Source: Chloridium humicola
Lineage: Eukaryota > Ascomycota > Sordariomycetes > Chaetosphaeriales > Chaetosphaeriaceae
NCBI GenBank assembly: GCA_027569505.1
Contig: JAPDFF010000021.1
Span: 1-64,000, forward strand
Direction of reading: 5' to 3'
DNA: 64,000 nt
Under the pieces are notes generated by a model. It made no database searches and was not told where the DNA came from. It was given only the letters and a program-made list of their open reading frames with translations. Shown here one piece after another: positions 28,356-40,139 of the stretch (positions are counted from its first letter, which is position 1; each line of letters begins with the position of its first letter). The position numbers and the translations under genes were made by a program.

Positions 28356-30532
28356 TCACTTGGACAAGAACTTCTGGAAGGCCGACTGGTCAATGACGAC
28401 GTTTCCAACGGCCCTCAGCCTCTTGCGACCCGCCTTCTGCTTCTCGAGTAGTTTCCTGCGGCGGGAGATATCGCTGGCATGCAGCTTGGCCAGCACGTCC
28501 TTGCGGAAGGGCTTGATGGTCTCGCGGGCAACAATCCGCTTGCCGGTGGCGGCCTGGATAATGACCTCTGCCGAAGTGTTAGTACACCTCTCTTCCTCTC
28601 AAGCGGGGGAGGGAACATACCAAACATCTGCCTATCCACATGCTCCTTAAACTTCGTCACCCACTGCCTCCCCAACCTGTCCACCTGGCTGGAATGCACG
28701 ACCCTGGCGATCGCATCCACCGCCTTCTTGTTGACCAGCAGATTCATCTTCACCAGATGACTCTCCCGCCACCCCGCATCCTCATAATCCAGCGTCGCAT
28801 ACCCCTTACTCGCGCCCTTCAGCTTCCCAAACAAGTCATCTACCAAACTCGACATGGGCACCTCATACTTGAGAATGACCTGCGTGGCATGGAAAAACTC
28901 AATCCCCTTCTGCACGCCCCTCGCCGCCTCACAAATCTCAATCACGCGCCCCAAGTACTCGTCGGGGAGGGTGATGGTAGCAAGGACAAAGGGCTCGTAG
29001 GTAGTCGCCTTGCGCATGCGCACGTCCTCGCCCTCGGGGAACTCGGCCGGGTTGGTAATGATGGTTTCATCGCCGGTGTTGTTCCAGACAATCCTGGTCG
29101 GGACGGCGGGCTCGGTGATGATGATGTCGGCGCCGTGCTCCTGACGCAAGCGGTCCTGGAACACGGAGCAGTGCAGACTGCCGAGGAAGCCGAGACGCCA
29201 GCCCGCGCCGAGGGCTTCCGAGAAGTCCTTCTGGAGGGTCACGGAGCGGTCGTTGAGCACGAGCTGGCCGATGCTGTCGGCGAGTTTGGTGTAGTCGCCT
29301 TGGTCGGTCGGGAAGGCGGCGACGAAGACCATGGGCTTGGGCTCTTCGAAGCCTGGGTAGGGCTCGACTTTGTCTTCCGAGCCGACGGTGGTGAAAGTGT
29401 CGCCAATCATGGCGTCCTGGATCCGCTTCATGCCCGGGTTGAAGTGGACGTAGCCGACCTGTCCGGCGCGGAGGACCTTCTGCGGGACTGGGTTGGGATA
29501 CTGGATGCCGACCTCGCCGACGGTGTACTCGTTTCCTGTGGCAAAGCTGACCACCTTGTCCCCGGCGCGCATCGTCCCGTCGAACAACCGCACCAGCAAC
29601 ACCACCCCCTTGAAGGTATCATACCACGAATCCACCAGCAACATCCTCAGCGGCTTCTTCTGGTCCCCGACGGGATGCGGCACATGCTCGAGCACGGCCG
29701 GCAGAATCTCCCCAACGCCCTGCCCTGTCTTAGCGCTGACCTTCACGGCATAGCTCGTATCCAGCTCAAAGACGCTCTCCAACTGACCCAGCGCGCGCTG
29801 GACATCCGCCGTCGGCAGATCAATCTTGTTCACCACCGGCACGAGCGCCAGACCCTGCGCAAACGCAAGATAAAAGTTCGCCACAGTCTGCGCCTGCACG
29901 CCCTGCGACGCATCCACGAGCAACAGCGCACCTCCGCACGAGGCATAAGATCTTGTAACCTCCGCGCGGAAGTCGACATGCCCGGGCGTGTCAACCAAAT
30001 GCAAGAGATAATCCAACCCGTTGCGCGGCGAGCGGTGGATCATGGTGCAAGTCTGCGCTTTCACAGTGATGCCGCGCTCGCGCTCAACGTCGAGCTTGTC
30101 GAGGACCTGCTTGTTGGCGTCGCCGGCCGAGATGGTGCCCGTGTACTCGAGCAGGCGGTCGGAGAGGGTGCTCTTGCCGTGGTCGATGTGGGCAACGATG
30201 CAGAAGTTGCGGTAGCGCTCGATGGGAATGGCTGCAATGCGCTTTTCGAGCTCGGCGGCGCGGCGGGCTTCGGGGCCGTCTTTGAGGGCGTTGCTGGCGG
30301 CGGTTCGTTGTTGGGTGTGTGGGAGGAGGAGCGGTGTCAGGCGGGGTGTCGAGGGGCCGGGGAGGTTCGAAATGGTAAATACTCGATTGGAATATGGTAT
30401 CCTCGGGCGTGTCCGGCTCCCAATGCACCGCGCGCTACCTCCTCCTCCCACCACTCCCCCTCTGGCTGCTCCAAGAGAAGGGCATCGGCCCAGAGGCGGC
30501 GCCAGACGCAGACGCCGCAGCCATGGCCCCAT
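28356..30532 (-). CDS. GUF1: Mitochondrial translation factor Guf1 (EF4/LepA GTPase)
   Basis: Ribosome-bound GTPase that back-translocates or remodels stalled mitochondrial ribosomes. Exons 30532-28621 and 28567-28356 (53-nt intron), 707 residues. The basic N-terminus (MGPWLRRLRLAPPLGR) is a mitochondrial presequence. G1 AHIDHGKST (about residue 113), G2 region with ERGITVKAQT, G3 DTPGH, G4 NKID and G5 SAK are all present. LepA-specific parts follow: GVVLLVRLFDGTMRAGD, GWRLGFLGSLHCSVFQDRL, and the C-terminal EVIIQAATGKRIVARETI..RKDVLAKLHASDISRRRKLLEKQK, which is only obtained after splicing. Ends in FLSK. Length and domain order are normal. Confidence 0.96.
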
Positions 30533-31192
30533 TCGTGATCCCGACCCAGCACTCCTGCACCAATTGGCGCTCCTAGGTCATTTATGTGCCGACAATCGGC
30601 GGTCGCGGGTGTTGGTTCGCGGGTTGGGCGGTTGTTGTCGTGGACTCGAGGTGGCCGTGAAGGTGGATGTGAAGCTCCAAAACTTGGGGATCAGCAGGGG
30701 ATTGGACGCCAAGATGGCTCATCCCGAGGCCTTTCAGGTCGCTTATCTTATCTGAGCAAAGGGTACCAGTACTTCAGACAGGCAAAATTGATATGGACAT
30801 AAAGAAGGAAATATGTACAACTACTTGCAGCGCCAGAGTGCCCCTTTCTGGTCCTCCACAACGACAGAGTCGTCAAGAGAGCAGCCTCATGTCTAACAAT
30901 TAATCAAAGAGGGTCCGCCCATCATCCACGGCTTTCTCCCTCAGAGCTGTCCTTTCCCGTCGTTCCGCAAAGAATTTGAGGAGCCTAGCCGGGCCAATCC
31001 AGCCATCGTCCGTGAAGGTCCGTTGCTCATGCCAGTCGTGGAAGCCAGTGGTCAACTCGTTCCATCTTTAAGCCTTTCCATGTCTTTCCCTTCCCTTTCT
31101 TATCCCTCCCTGGTTCCCCTGCCGGGTATCGATGTTGAACCCCCCACCCCTCACCACGGACGCCCTCGCACAACCAGCCGAGAGTGGTGGTC
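30533..31192. other. Intergenic region, nothing recognisable
   Basis: Promoter of GUF1 on the left and 3' UTR of the MIT-domain gene on the right. No other gene signal seen. Confidence 0.5.
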
Positions 31193-34100
31193 CTACACCA
31201 GCACCCACTCGCTGCCGCGCTTGACAAATTTGTCCATCAGCAGCGTCAAATCCGTAAGCGCAAACCGGCAAATATAAAACGCAAAAAACTCGGCCGCATG
31301 TCTCGTGCACAACTCGAGGCCGACCTGCGTCTTGTCGGCGTGCCGCAGCCCAGGGTCGTCAACCTGCCGGGCAATTTGATCTGTGCCGTGCGCGTTAGTT
31401 TATGAGGGCAATCCAGTTTGAGACAGATTGCGGAGTGACTCACCAACCGTCTGCGCGGCATCAAACAGCTTGGCCAACGACGCCATATAGTTCGCGTTCG
31501 GCCCCGTAAAGCCCACCGTGTTCACGTCCCTCTTGGTCGGCTTGCTCGTCGGGTGGCTCGTCATGGGCAGACTCGCCAGCATGGTATCCTTCCCAGCGCC
31601 CGCCTCATGCAAATTCGTGGTACTCATCCCCCCAGCAACCCCCCCACCACTCCCCCTACTACTCCCCCCCAGCGCCGGCAAATTCGCCGAACTATTCTTA
31701 CTCCTCAACCTCCTCCACGAGAAACTACTCCCCTTCCCGGCCACACTCGCACTCCTGGGCATGGCGCCCACCCCATCCCCACCCTCCCCACCCCCCCCAG
31801 CAGCAGCGCTCGCATCCCTAAACATCCCGCCCACCCCCTGCACACCCACCTCACTCCCCAACTTCCTCGCCAGCGTACTCTGCACCTGCTCCAACACCCC
31901 CTCCAGCGCCTGCATCTCCTCCAGCACCGCATCCGCATCGCACGTATCCACCTTCGCCAACCGCTGCAGCGCAGCCGTCAAAACATCCAAATTCGCAATC
32001 TTGTCCTCCACCCCCTTCAGCTTGACGCCCTTGACGCGCCACACGTCGCGGGGGACAAACAGCTTGTTGCTGACATACCCGCCGCGGGGGTGGCACAGGG
32101 TCTGGTAGAGGCAGCGCATAAGCCAGAAGGGGCGGAGCATGACGTCGTTGGGGCAGGGTTCGAGGGGGGCGGGGGCGTCGGCGGTTTGCGGGTTGGGGGA
32201 ACCGGGGGCCGAGGGGGAGTGGAAGTGGTTCTCGAAGAGGTGCATGCCGCCTGTGGAAGTGGTGGTGGTGGCTGCGGTTGCGCGGAGGCCGGGGGGGAGG
32301 GCAGGAACGGCGGGGAGGCGGGAGAATTGGGTGGTGAGGGGTGTGGCCGGGGAGTGGTCGGAGGTTTCTTCGAGGTGGGAGATGGAGAGGTTGCGGGTTT
32401 TGAGGCTCTTGAGGCTCGAGGCGGAGTAGTTCTTGCGGAGGTTGGGTCGGACGACCGAGGGTGTGCCCACGCGGGAATGCTCCTCGTGGGAGAAGGCCAT
32501 TGGTGGTAAGGTCTCTTCCTCTGGTTCTTCGGCGGTCGCGCCGGGGATGGGCGACGGGCCTGGCCTCGCACACAGGGGCGCGGTAGTGCGGCTCGGGCCG
32601 GCCGACAGGGTCTGCCGTTGCTCGACAGTGAAGCCTCCCGACTTTGGTTGAGACGGGATGGCGGCGCCCGCTGTTGCGGGGGCAGTTGCTGGTGTGGCCG
32701 GGGTGAGCTTTGTGGTTTCGATCGTCAGCTCCTTCGGGTTCTGCCCGGAGAGCCGGCGGTCTCGCACACTCTGGCTCGAATTTTGGGAGGTTGCCGAGCC
32801 TGGCTGGGGCGGTAACTGGGCCGTCGCGCGGGGCGGCAGCGCCGGCAACGGGCCGGACGGGCACGGATGAATATTATCCTCGCTGACTGGCGTAAGGACA
32901 GTATTCCCAGTGGGCGGATTCGACTGGATGGAGCTGTGCCAGGTGCGGCCAGTCATGCCACTCGAACCCGATTCCCGAGGCACCGATTGTCTCGATGGAC
33001 CCCCAAAGGCAAAATCCTCGATCGAGTTGCCCTTGTTCATCTCCTCCAGCATCCGTTCTTCTTGATCCGAGTCATTCCCGTCGTAAAAGTCCTCGCCGAT
33101 GGCCTCCTGCCGCCTGTACTCCTCGTCTTCGAGTTGCTGCTGTAGCCGCAACCGCTTCTCCCTCTCGTTGGCGAGTTCGAGTGCCTCTCTCTCAGATTCC
33201 CGCACCAGTTCCCTCGCCATCTCAACCCTGCGCAGGGTATTGACGATCGGGTCGCTGGGCTCGTCGTGGTACATGTGGCCAGGGTACTGGGCCTCTGGCT
33301 CGTAGCCCTCGTTGTACGCAGCCTCGATGGCGTCGTCGAGGGCAGCGTCGAACTCAGCCTCGGTCGCTCCGCTCGCGGCCCGAATGTGTTTCCTCCGAAT
33401 CCGCGACGATGAACGCGAGTGCACCGACGAGGCGCCCGAGTGTTCAGATTCGTCGATTGGGTCAAGCCAAGAGACTGATTCGTGGCTGTTTGCTCGTTGG
33501 TGGCCGGGGGCTGCCGAGTGCGGGGCAAACTGGCCACTCGAATACGGAGCGTCGCTACGAGGCGGTCTCCTTGGGCTCTCGGGATCGGCTGGTGGCGAGG
33601 ATGGGTGCGCCGGAGAGAGCGGTCGGCGGGGAGAGAGTGGTGGTGGCATGTACGCGTTGTCCAAGGGAGGGCGGAGTGTGGAGCCGTTGTTGTGCCTGGC
33701 TTTCGAAAATGCCGACTGCAGCGAGTACTGTGCGGTTAAATAGGATGATGGCCCCTCGCGGGGATCTCGTGATGTGCCCATCGCAGGACTGGGTGGTGCC
33801 CTGGATGGCGGAGGGTACCTGGACTGTTCCTGGACGGGGTATGCGGGTTGTCTGTCAACGTCATCTTCGAATCTATGGCCCCCCGCCGTAAACGGGCGAT
33901 ATTCTGCTTCTTCATCGTCGGGTGCGTCGTGAAGAAGGTCGCTCTCGGGCCGCCTGGGTAGGGCCTTTCCCTCAGGCTCAACATCAACGAGCTGCTCGTC
34001 GAGCTCCATTACGCGGCCCAAGTATGTCTCGTGCTGTGAAAGGGGCGATATGTCAGGTATTGTCACCACAGGGGAACAGGCACACAACTTACAATAGCCT

Positions 34101-35418
34101 CCAGTTTTCTGCGATCTTCATCCCCAGATGTGCGCGAGAGAACCTGTTGTAGGACAGCACATGCCTCGGCATACGCCCTCCTGGCCCCCTCAAGGTTTTG
34201 TGCATTGTCCAGCTGCACGGCCGTGTTTGCTTTCTGCAGCGCCTTGGACAACATTGCCTTTTGGGAGGGTTGTTTGCCAGACCTGTCCCGGGACCTCGTC
34301 GTGTCGGTGCTGCCCTTCCCCCCTGCTGAACGGCTGCGCGAATGGCCCACCTGGCCATTGTGTGTGTATGGCATGGTGGACTCGTGTGCGATCATGTCGT
34401 ACGGCTGTGACTGCCCAAAAGTGTTTGGTCGGTGTGATGATCCCTGCTCTTCCAGAACGCGAAGCCGGTAGTCCCAGTATTCGCCGGTATCCTCGCTCGC
34501 GTGGCGGTCGTCTCGAGCCTGCTCGATGTCGGGTTCAAATTTCCCTAGCACATTGGACTCGAAAACCTCGTGCTCCAACGAGGGGCCGGTCGATATCCGG
34601 GGTAAACTCCGTAACGGGTCGAAAGGACCAGCCGCAGGAGATTCCGTCCGAGGTCTCGGCTGGGCTGACGATCGCGGGGAGTCGCCCGAGGTCGATGGCC
34701 GGCGCTTGTGTAGTCTCTTGCCCGGCGAGTGGAACGCTGCGTTGAGGATCTCGTTGCTCACGCGGCGGGTAAAGCCGGCGATGTTGGAGGCGCGGCTCGA
34801 GGTGGTGGAGGCCGACCAGCGGTTGAGGTTGCGGAGGGTGTCACTCAGGCCGCCGGCGCTGCTTGACCGTGAATGCCCCCTCTTGTGTTGCGAGTCGCCT
34901 TCTCTTGGGGCGTCGGGTATCCTGGGCGCCGGGCGGGGGTCATTGAACGGGTCGCGGAGTAAGGGAGCGGCGGGCGGTGCTGCCGGGTCGACGGCAATTC
35001 TCGCAGCAGGCAGCAGAGACGAGGCGCGCGGGGGGTCGTAGGTCGGAGGAAGGGTGGTGTGCTGTGATGCCCCTGCGGCTGCGGCTGCGGCTGCAGGATG
35101 GCCAGTGGGAGCGGGGCCCGAGGGTCCGTGTCGGGCTGGTGCGGGCGGGGGGTTGTTGTCGATCGCGTTGTCGAAGCTGTAGTAGTTGTGGTTCCTTGAA
35201 CCGGGGTGGCCCACGTCTGCGACGCGAGGTCGGCTGCCGCGTCGGGTTCGGGGCGAGGGGGAGGTGTAGGACGCGGGGCCGGCGAAGTGGGATGTCGACG
35301 GCGGCGTGCTCGAATAAAAGTCGTCGTGGTGGGTGTGGTGGTTGATGGCGATGTTGTGGTCGGGTGCCTGGTGTGGTGCGGTCGTTGTGTGTGTCACGGC
35401 GGGGCGCGAGGAGGACAT
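31193..35418 (-). CDS. Large MIT-domain protein
   Basis: Exons 35418-34093, 34033-31444, 31380-31193 (introns of 59 and 63 nt), 1367 residues. The N-terminal ~380 residues are disordered (His, Pro, Ala, Ser-rich). An MIT (microtubule-interacting and trafficking) helical bundle spans about residues 385-460: KAMLSKALQKANTAVQLDNA, LEGARRAYAEACAVLQQVL, then, across the first intron, RKLEAI plus HETYLGRVMELDE. The centre has an acidic coiled-coil-like stretch (VEMARELVRESEREALELAN). The C-terminal third contains a conserved helical module (NDVMLRPFWLMRCLYQTLCH, GGYVSNKLFVPRDVWRVKGV). The last exon supplies the end of that module (FFAFYICRFALTDLTLLMDK). MIT domains bind ESCRT-III tails; a role in endosomal sorting or septal trafficking is inferred. 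Confidence 0.85.
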
Positions 35419-37664
35419 TGCGGGAAGGAGATCGGTCCGCCTGGGACGTTCGTTCCTGAGCCCCCTTCAACAAGCACGAGCACGAGGGCAGCCAGCCGAA
35501 TTGAGACAAGTCGGAAGGGCTCACGGCGGAAGGCAGGGGAACGGCGAGACAGGCTGGACTCCTGGAGGCTGCTTGGGCGTGGATTCGCTCTCGCCTGGTG
35601 TGACGGTGGGCGACTGGTGCAGGGAGTCGGACAATCAGCAGCCCTCAGCGCTCAGGAGGAAAGCGGATTCGCGGCCTGCCGTTGGTTGGCGCCCACCTAG
35701 TCCCTCCACCAGGCCCTCCACCACTGCCGCACGGGCTCGCGCCCAATCCGCTGAGTGTAAATGACGACCTGCTCCACCGCGCTAAGTCAGCGTGGAGACG
35801 GCATCACAACGGCGCCAGGGCAGATTGCTGATTGTCGCAGATCATCGACTTGAACAAATTCCCGACTTCCAGGTTGTCCAGGGCCTTCAAGAAGGGGTGC
35901 TTATGTGCGAAGGACGGCAAAACTGTGACGACCTCAGCACTCCAACAGAGCTAGTTGCTGTTCATGTGGCACAAATTCGACCTGTTGGTCATCACGTCCA
36001 CTGATTTTGAGTGGTCAATTGCATGTCTCACACGAAGCCACTGATGTGCGGTTGCATCGGGAGTGGACATGGGGGAAAAGGGGGAAGGAACACGGGGCTT
36101 GCTGGACCCAGCGCTGCGGTTCCTTCTCTGCTTGCGTTCTTTCCAACAGTTTGCTGCTTTCTCTTGTCCAGCTTGAGCTCGCTTGTCCCGGGAAGATGTT
36201 GTGCTATTCTCAAGCTTTGGATCTGTGCCATATGAAGTTCTGGTTGTAAGGAATCTATGTACCGAGAACGAAAAGCTTATTTGTAGGCGTGTCTGCTTCT
36301 TGGGAAAAAAGAAAAAGGAGAAATTCCAGAAGACAGACCCTGTCCAACAGTGGAACCAAATGTGCCCCGCATCACTCACTAGCGCAGGAGCTATCGGAGG
36401 CCAGCATTTAATTGGTGAGATTCTGTTAGCGACCCCTGCCTGGCCATCGAGAGCAAGCCAGCATTTTATCCCAACGACAACGGAAGGGAAAGAGAACTCC
36501 AGGAAAGCAAGCAACCGCCAGATCCAGCAACAAAGGAAGAAACCACTCGTCGCGGGGAGAGTAATTCTCCCATTTTCACATCTATATTAGGATGACTTTG
36601 TCGAAAACACTGCCTAGAACTCTCTCCAAATTGCGGCACCGCACTGTTCAAACACACACCGTTTCAAACACCCTCGGGCCCTTCCCACATCACGCCTGCG
36701 AGGCCCGTAGACAGAAAAAGTCGCTCAGAGTTGAGTCCATACAGCCGCACTTGCCACCACGACGACGAACCACCCGGCTTACCAGAGATGTTACAACGAC
36801 AACGAGTCCGATGTAATCATGTAAGTCATCGCTGGCCTTCAGTCATCCTTCGGTCATGTGGCCGCTCCGTTGGAACACCTGTTTGCAGCAGGGCCGAGAG
36901 TCCTCCAGTAAAGGTTTCCCTGCTCTCCTTCTGCCCTTCTATCTGCCCTTCTTTCTGCCCTTCTCTTCACGATAAAGAACGTTGTTGCCCAACCGAGGTC
37001 CACTATCCTGGTCTGCGTACTAGACTTAGCCGTCATCGTCGTTCCACCCCATCAATCCCAGCCGATTTGAGCATACAATCTTCCTCCCAGCGATCTCGAG
37101 CCCGCACCTCCGATCAACGTTCACTTCGTGAAACCCAAACCCGTACCTGCATGTGCCTGGCGGATCTAAATTCTCGATACAGCACCTTGCATACCCCGTG
37201 AGTAGATGATGTCAGCAAACCTGCTCAGGGGTTCAGGGGCTGCAGCCTTAGCTAGCCGTTCTCGTTCCTGATGCGGTTGCACAACATGAGGGATCTCCTC
37301 GCGCCTGGGGAGGATTGGTGGTGTGTGCCACATGCAACCTCGGGATAAATATGCATGGGTGTTACATGCTATGTTGCCCGCGGTTCAAGAACAGGATTTC
37401 CATACCGAGATCCTTTGTCCGACCAGGCAACCTCGGGTTAGAGTATCTCAAAGCTCCTTGATGAGTCCAATAATAAGTAAGCTTCACACAACTATGGAAT
37501 CAGATGTGGTATGTACATTGGCAACAAAAATTCATCTCAGAGCTCTTGTAAGGTAACTTTGGTTAACCATCCTGAGCAGCCAAAAGCCCCACTGCTCGAA
37601 CGCCCGTCCCATTATAAAGAATTTCCAAACGCCATGGGCGATGGGGTTTTCATCAGCACTCGGC
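35419..37664. other. 2.2-kb gene-poor stretch
   Basis: No frame shows recognisable protein character on either strand. A GTAAGT-like donor follows an open stretch near 36800 (ending NDNESDVI), but the frame has no start codon and I found no partner exon. The left end is the promoter of the MIT-domain gene. Confidence 0.4.
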
Positions 37665-39536
37665 TTAGGGCTGCTCTTCAATAGGTTTTTCCGCCAGGTC
37701 CGTCTTCAAACGTTCAATGTGAAAAAGCAGTGTGTACGATACAGAAGAACCAGTACCCAGTGCAATATCACCCGAAGCCGGCAGCCGGATGCTATATGTG
37801 ACTCCGCCCAGCACAATCTCGCGAGCCCACTCTGAGCCTGGCCGCTCATGCAAATTAGGATTAGGCAGGTCCCCCCAAAATATGCCCTGGCTTGTCGGCC
37901 TTCTGTGTCGAAACCATTTCCATGTGTCAAAATCTTCTGCTGGACCCAGGATATACACCGATGGCGATGGGTGTCGCTCATCCATGATGCACAAGAACTC
38001 GGAGGCAGCTTGCCCAATGTTTAGAGTGAAGCAAAAGGCGAAGACAACGGGGTTGTTGGAATCCCGGTAAAAGAGGTGGCGTGTTCGGTCCCAATGGCTT
38101 TCTGGGATGGCCCTCGTGACGCGAAATACGGCATATGATGAGGCTGACGCTTCAGTAACGCCCTCATTGTTGCGGAACTTGGATTCGGAATGAAGGTGGA
38201 AGCGGCCTTTGGGGAGGTGAATGGCCCCATAGAGTCGGGCCCAGTTTACATCGTGTGGGATGGGGCCGCTCAGCCCAATGTACAGTTGCATGGCGGGCGT
38301 TCGAATCGGTCTTGTTAACAAGGAACCCCCGATTCTTGGGCGTATTAATTTGTGGAGGGCAACCCGTCGTCGTACGAAGAGGTTCGGCCCGACCTTCAAC
38401 AGTCCCATACCGATGGTGTAGATCTGCCCAACATGAGGGTCGCCGCGTATCTCACCCAGTGGGAGGAAGTACGAAGGCCCCATGATGTCGCCCGTCTCTT
38501 GACTTGCATCATCATCGTTGTCCTTCCCTTCCTGAGATTCGTCATTCCTTGTGCCAGCCGCTGTGCCCTTTCCCTCCTTGATGCTAGGAGGAACCAAAGC
38601 CAAACACGCCTTTATGCGCAGGCCTTTGTTGGTGATGGCGTATTCAGGCACAACCTCAGACCAACGCGCCTCTTCGCTCATCAACTTCCACAACCACCCT
38701 TTCGTCCTTCGCGCCGAATGCATTGCAAAGGGACGAGGTGAGGATGCCAGCAAGGGGCCACCGAGTTGCGGTCTCGTGTGTGTTGTTTCTTCAAGCGGCT
38801 CGGTCTCATCATTCCATGCGAAGACCGTTAGATCATTACTCTGGCGTATGATTTCCTCTTGTAGTCGACGAAAAGCCTTCATGCCCTCCCCGTAAATAAG
38901 TGGCATGTTGACGTCGAAGATTCCGAGCAGACAATAAGCCAGATCTTCGCGCCGAGTTGTCTCACGGTCAGCTGCCCAGGACATTCGGACCCCTATGCTG
39001 ATGTGACGAAGCTCCATGGAGCGGTCTAAAGCCACCCTCAGAATACCAGTGATACCTTCGAGTTCTTTGATGAGTTCTGTCTTTGTCCCGCAACAGGTCC
39101 ACTCCCTGTCATAGAAATGAACAGTCGCTGGGGCTAGCAGCTCTTGGAGTGTCCATCCGCGAGTAAACCAGCGGCAATGCGGAAGGGCCTCTTGCAACTG
39201 GGCATCGCCCGGCAAGTCGGCGAGGAAGACGTAGCAGATCGCGGCCTCCTCATACCAGCGAAACATCGAGTTGATGCTTTCGGTGAGCTCGCTGAGATTG
39301 GTCTTGTCGATGCAGCAGGTGTCGATCCAGACCCAGGCGTGGCCCTGCTTGGCGGCGATGCGGCAGAAGTCGACGATCTTTTGGTATCCCTTTTTTGAAG
39401 TTACTGCCGGAGTTCGATGTCCCATTTCCTGCAAAGAGACCTCCTCCCCCTCCCATGTGTGCGAGAGAATGGCGTATGCGGGCACCGTGCCAAAGAACTC
39501 TGCAAGCTCTAGTGTGACTGTGTTGAGGAGGCGCAT
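37665..39536 (-). CDS. HET-domain (heterokaryon incompatibility) protein
   Basis: Single exon, 623 residues from the ATG at 39536 (MRLLNTVTLELAEFFG). The N-terminal HET domain is complete: YAILSHTWEGEEVSLQEM, GYQKIVDFCRIAAKQGHAWV, WIDTCCIDKTNLSELTESIN, SMFRWYEEAAICYVFLAD, then WFTRGWTLQELLAP. This is followed by the HET-E/HET-D-type extension ISWAA-like MSWAADRETTRREDLAYCLL and DVNMPLIYGEGMKAFRRLQE. The C-terminal ~330 residues have no recognised NACHT, WD40 or ankyrin module, so this is a HET-only architecture. HET domains trigger cell death in fungal non-self recognition and related immunity. The family function is known; the partner is unknown. No lesions are seen. Confidence 0.92.
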   Translation of the reverse strand: MRLLNTVTLELAEFFGTVPAYAILSHTWEGEEVSLQEMGHRTPAVTSKKGYQKIVDFCRIAAKQGHAWVWIDTCCIDKTNLSELTESINSMFRWYEEAAICYVFLADLPGDAQLQEALPHCRWFTRGWTLQELLAPATVHFYDREWTCCGTKTELIKELEGITGILRVALDRSMELRHISIGVRMSWAADRETTRREDLAYCLLGIFDVNMPLIYGEGMKAFRRLQEEIIRQSNDLTVFAWNDETEPLEETTHTRPQLGGPLLASSPRPFAMHSARRTKGWLWKLMSEEARWSEVVPEYAITNKGLRIKACLALVPPSIKEGKGTAAGTRNDESQEGKDNDDDASQETGDIMGPSYFLPLGEIRGDPHVGQIYTIGMGLLKVGPNLFVRRRVALHKLIRPRIGGSLLTRPIRTPAMQLYIGLSGPIPHDVNWARLYGAIHLPKGRFHLHSESKFRNNEGVTEASASSYAVFRVTRAIPESHWDRTRHLFYRDSNNPVVFAFCFTLNIGQAASEFLCIMDERHPSPSVYILGPAEDFDTWKWFRHRRPTSQGIFWGDLPNPNLHERPGSEWAREIVLGGVTYSIRLPASGDIALGTGSSVSYTLLFHIERLKTDLAEKPIEEQP

Positions 39537-40139
39537 ATTGTGAGGTAATTGCACCCAGGGGCTGGAGGTGTGAAGTTGAGTATGATTCTTGGAAGTGTGA
39601 AACTTATGTAATCCAGCTCTCTTTCGTGTGGTTGATGAGACATCCAGGGGTAAGAGGATCAGGCCCTCCTGCAGGTTACAGCCACATTGTCAAAGGTGGG
39701 GTTCGCAAGGCAGACTGGCTGGCGCAGCCATCCTCCGCCGACTTCGTGTTTGAGATCTGAGGTCCCTTTTCCGTAAGGTACCCAGCCTCCGTACATTGTT
39801 GTCATGAACTTCGTGTATTTTTCTAAATGATAACAAAATTTCAGATCAAGAAGTCGAGACTGAGGTTTATTGAAAAAGTTTAAGCGTTAACTAACTAATG
39901 ACTAAAGAAGGAAAGAAGAAACTAGACGTCAACACAAAGACACGCTTCTTTGGAACCAGCAAGAATAACATGGGCAAATGAGTAAACAACAATTTGTGGA
40001 GGCTTGGATGAACATAAACCGCAGAAAGATCGAAGTTAAACAGAGCTTTTTCGCACACTGGCAAACAGAAGACCAAGCTATAGAAAAGATCGGATCATCT
40101 CCCATTCAAAACAACTAACAAGACAGGAATGAGCCTCCG
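39537..40139. other. AT-rich intergenic region
   Basis: About 39790-40130 is distinctly more AT-rich than the surroundings. Promoter of the HET gene and 3' UTR of the O-methyltransferase. No gene recognised. Confidence 0.5.

Noticed and set aside
28640..30538. Long plus-strand open frame of about 630 codons
   Set aside because: It is the antisense shadow of GUF1. The minus strand has unmistakable EF4/LepA motifs, and the plus-strand translation (repetitive His/Leu/Gln/Arg) has none.
31553..32864. Large plus- and minus-strand frames overlapping the MIT-domain gene
   Set aside because: Low-complexity Pro/Arg/Gly translations produced by the GC-rich coding strand of the MIT protein; no independent start context or motifs.
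36592..36830. Possible exon ending at a GTAAGT-like donor near 36812
   Set aside because: The frame consistent with the donor starts after a stop without an ATG, and no downstream exon with matching phase or protein character was found.
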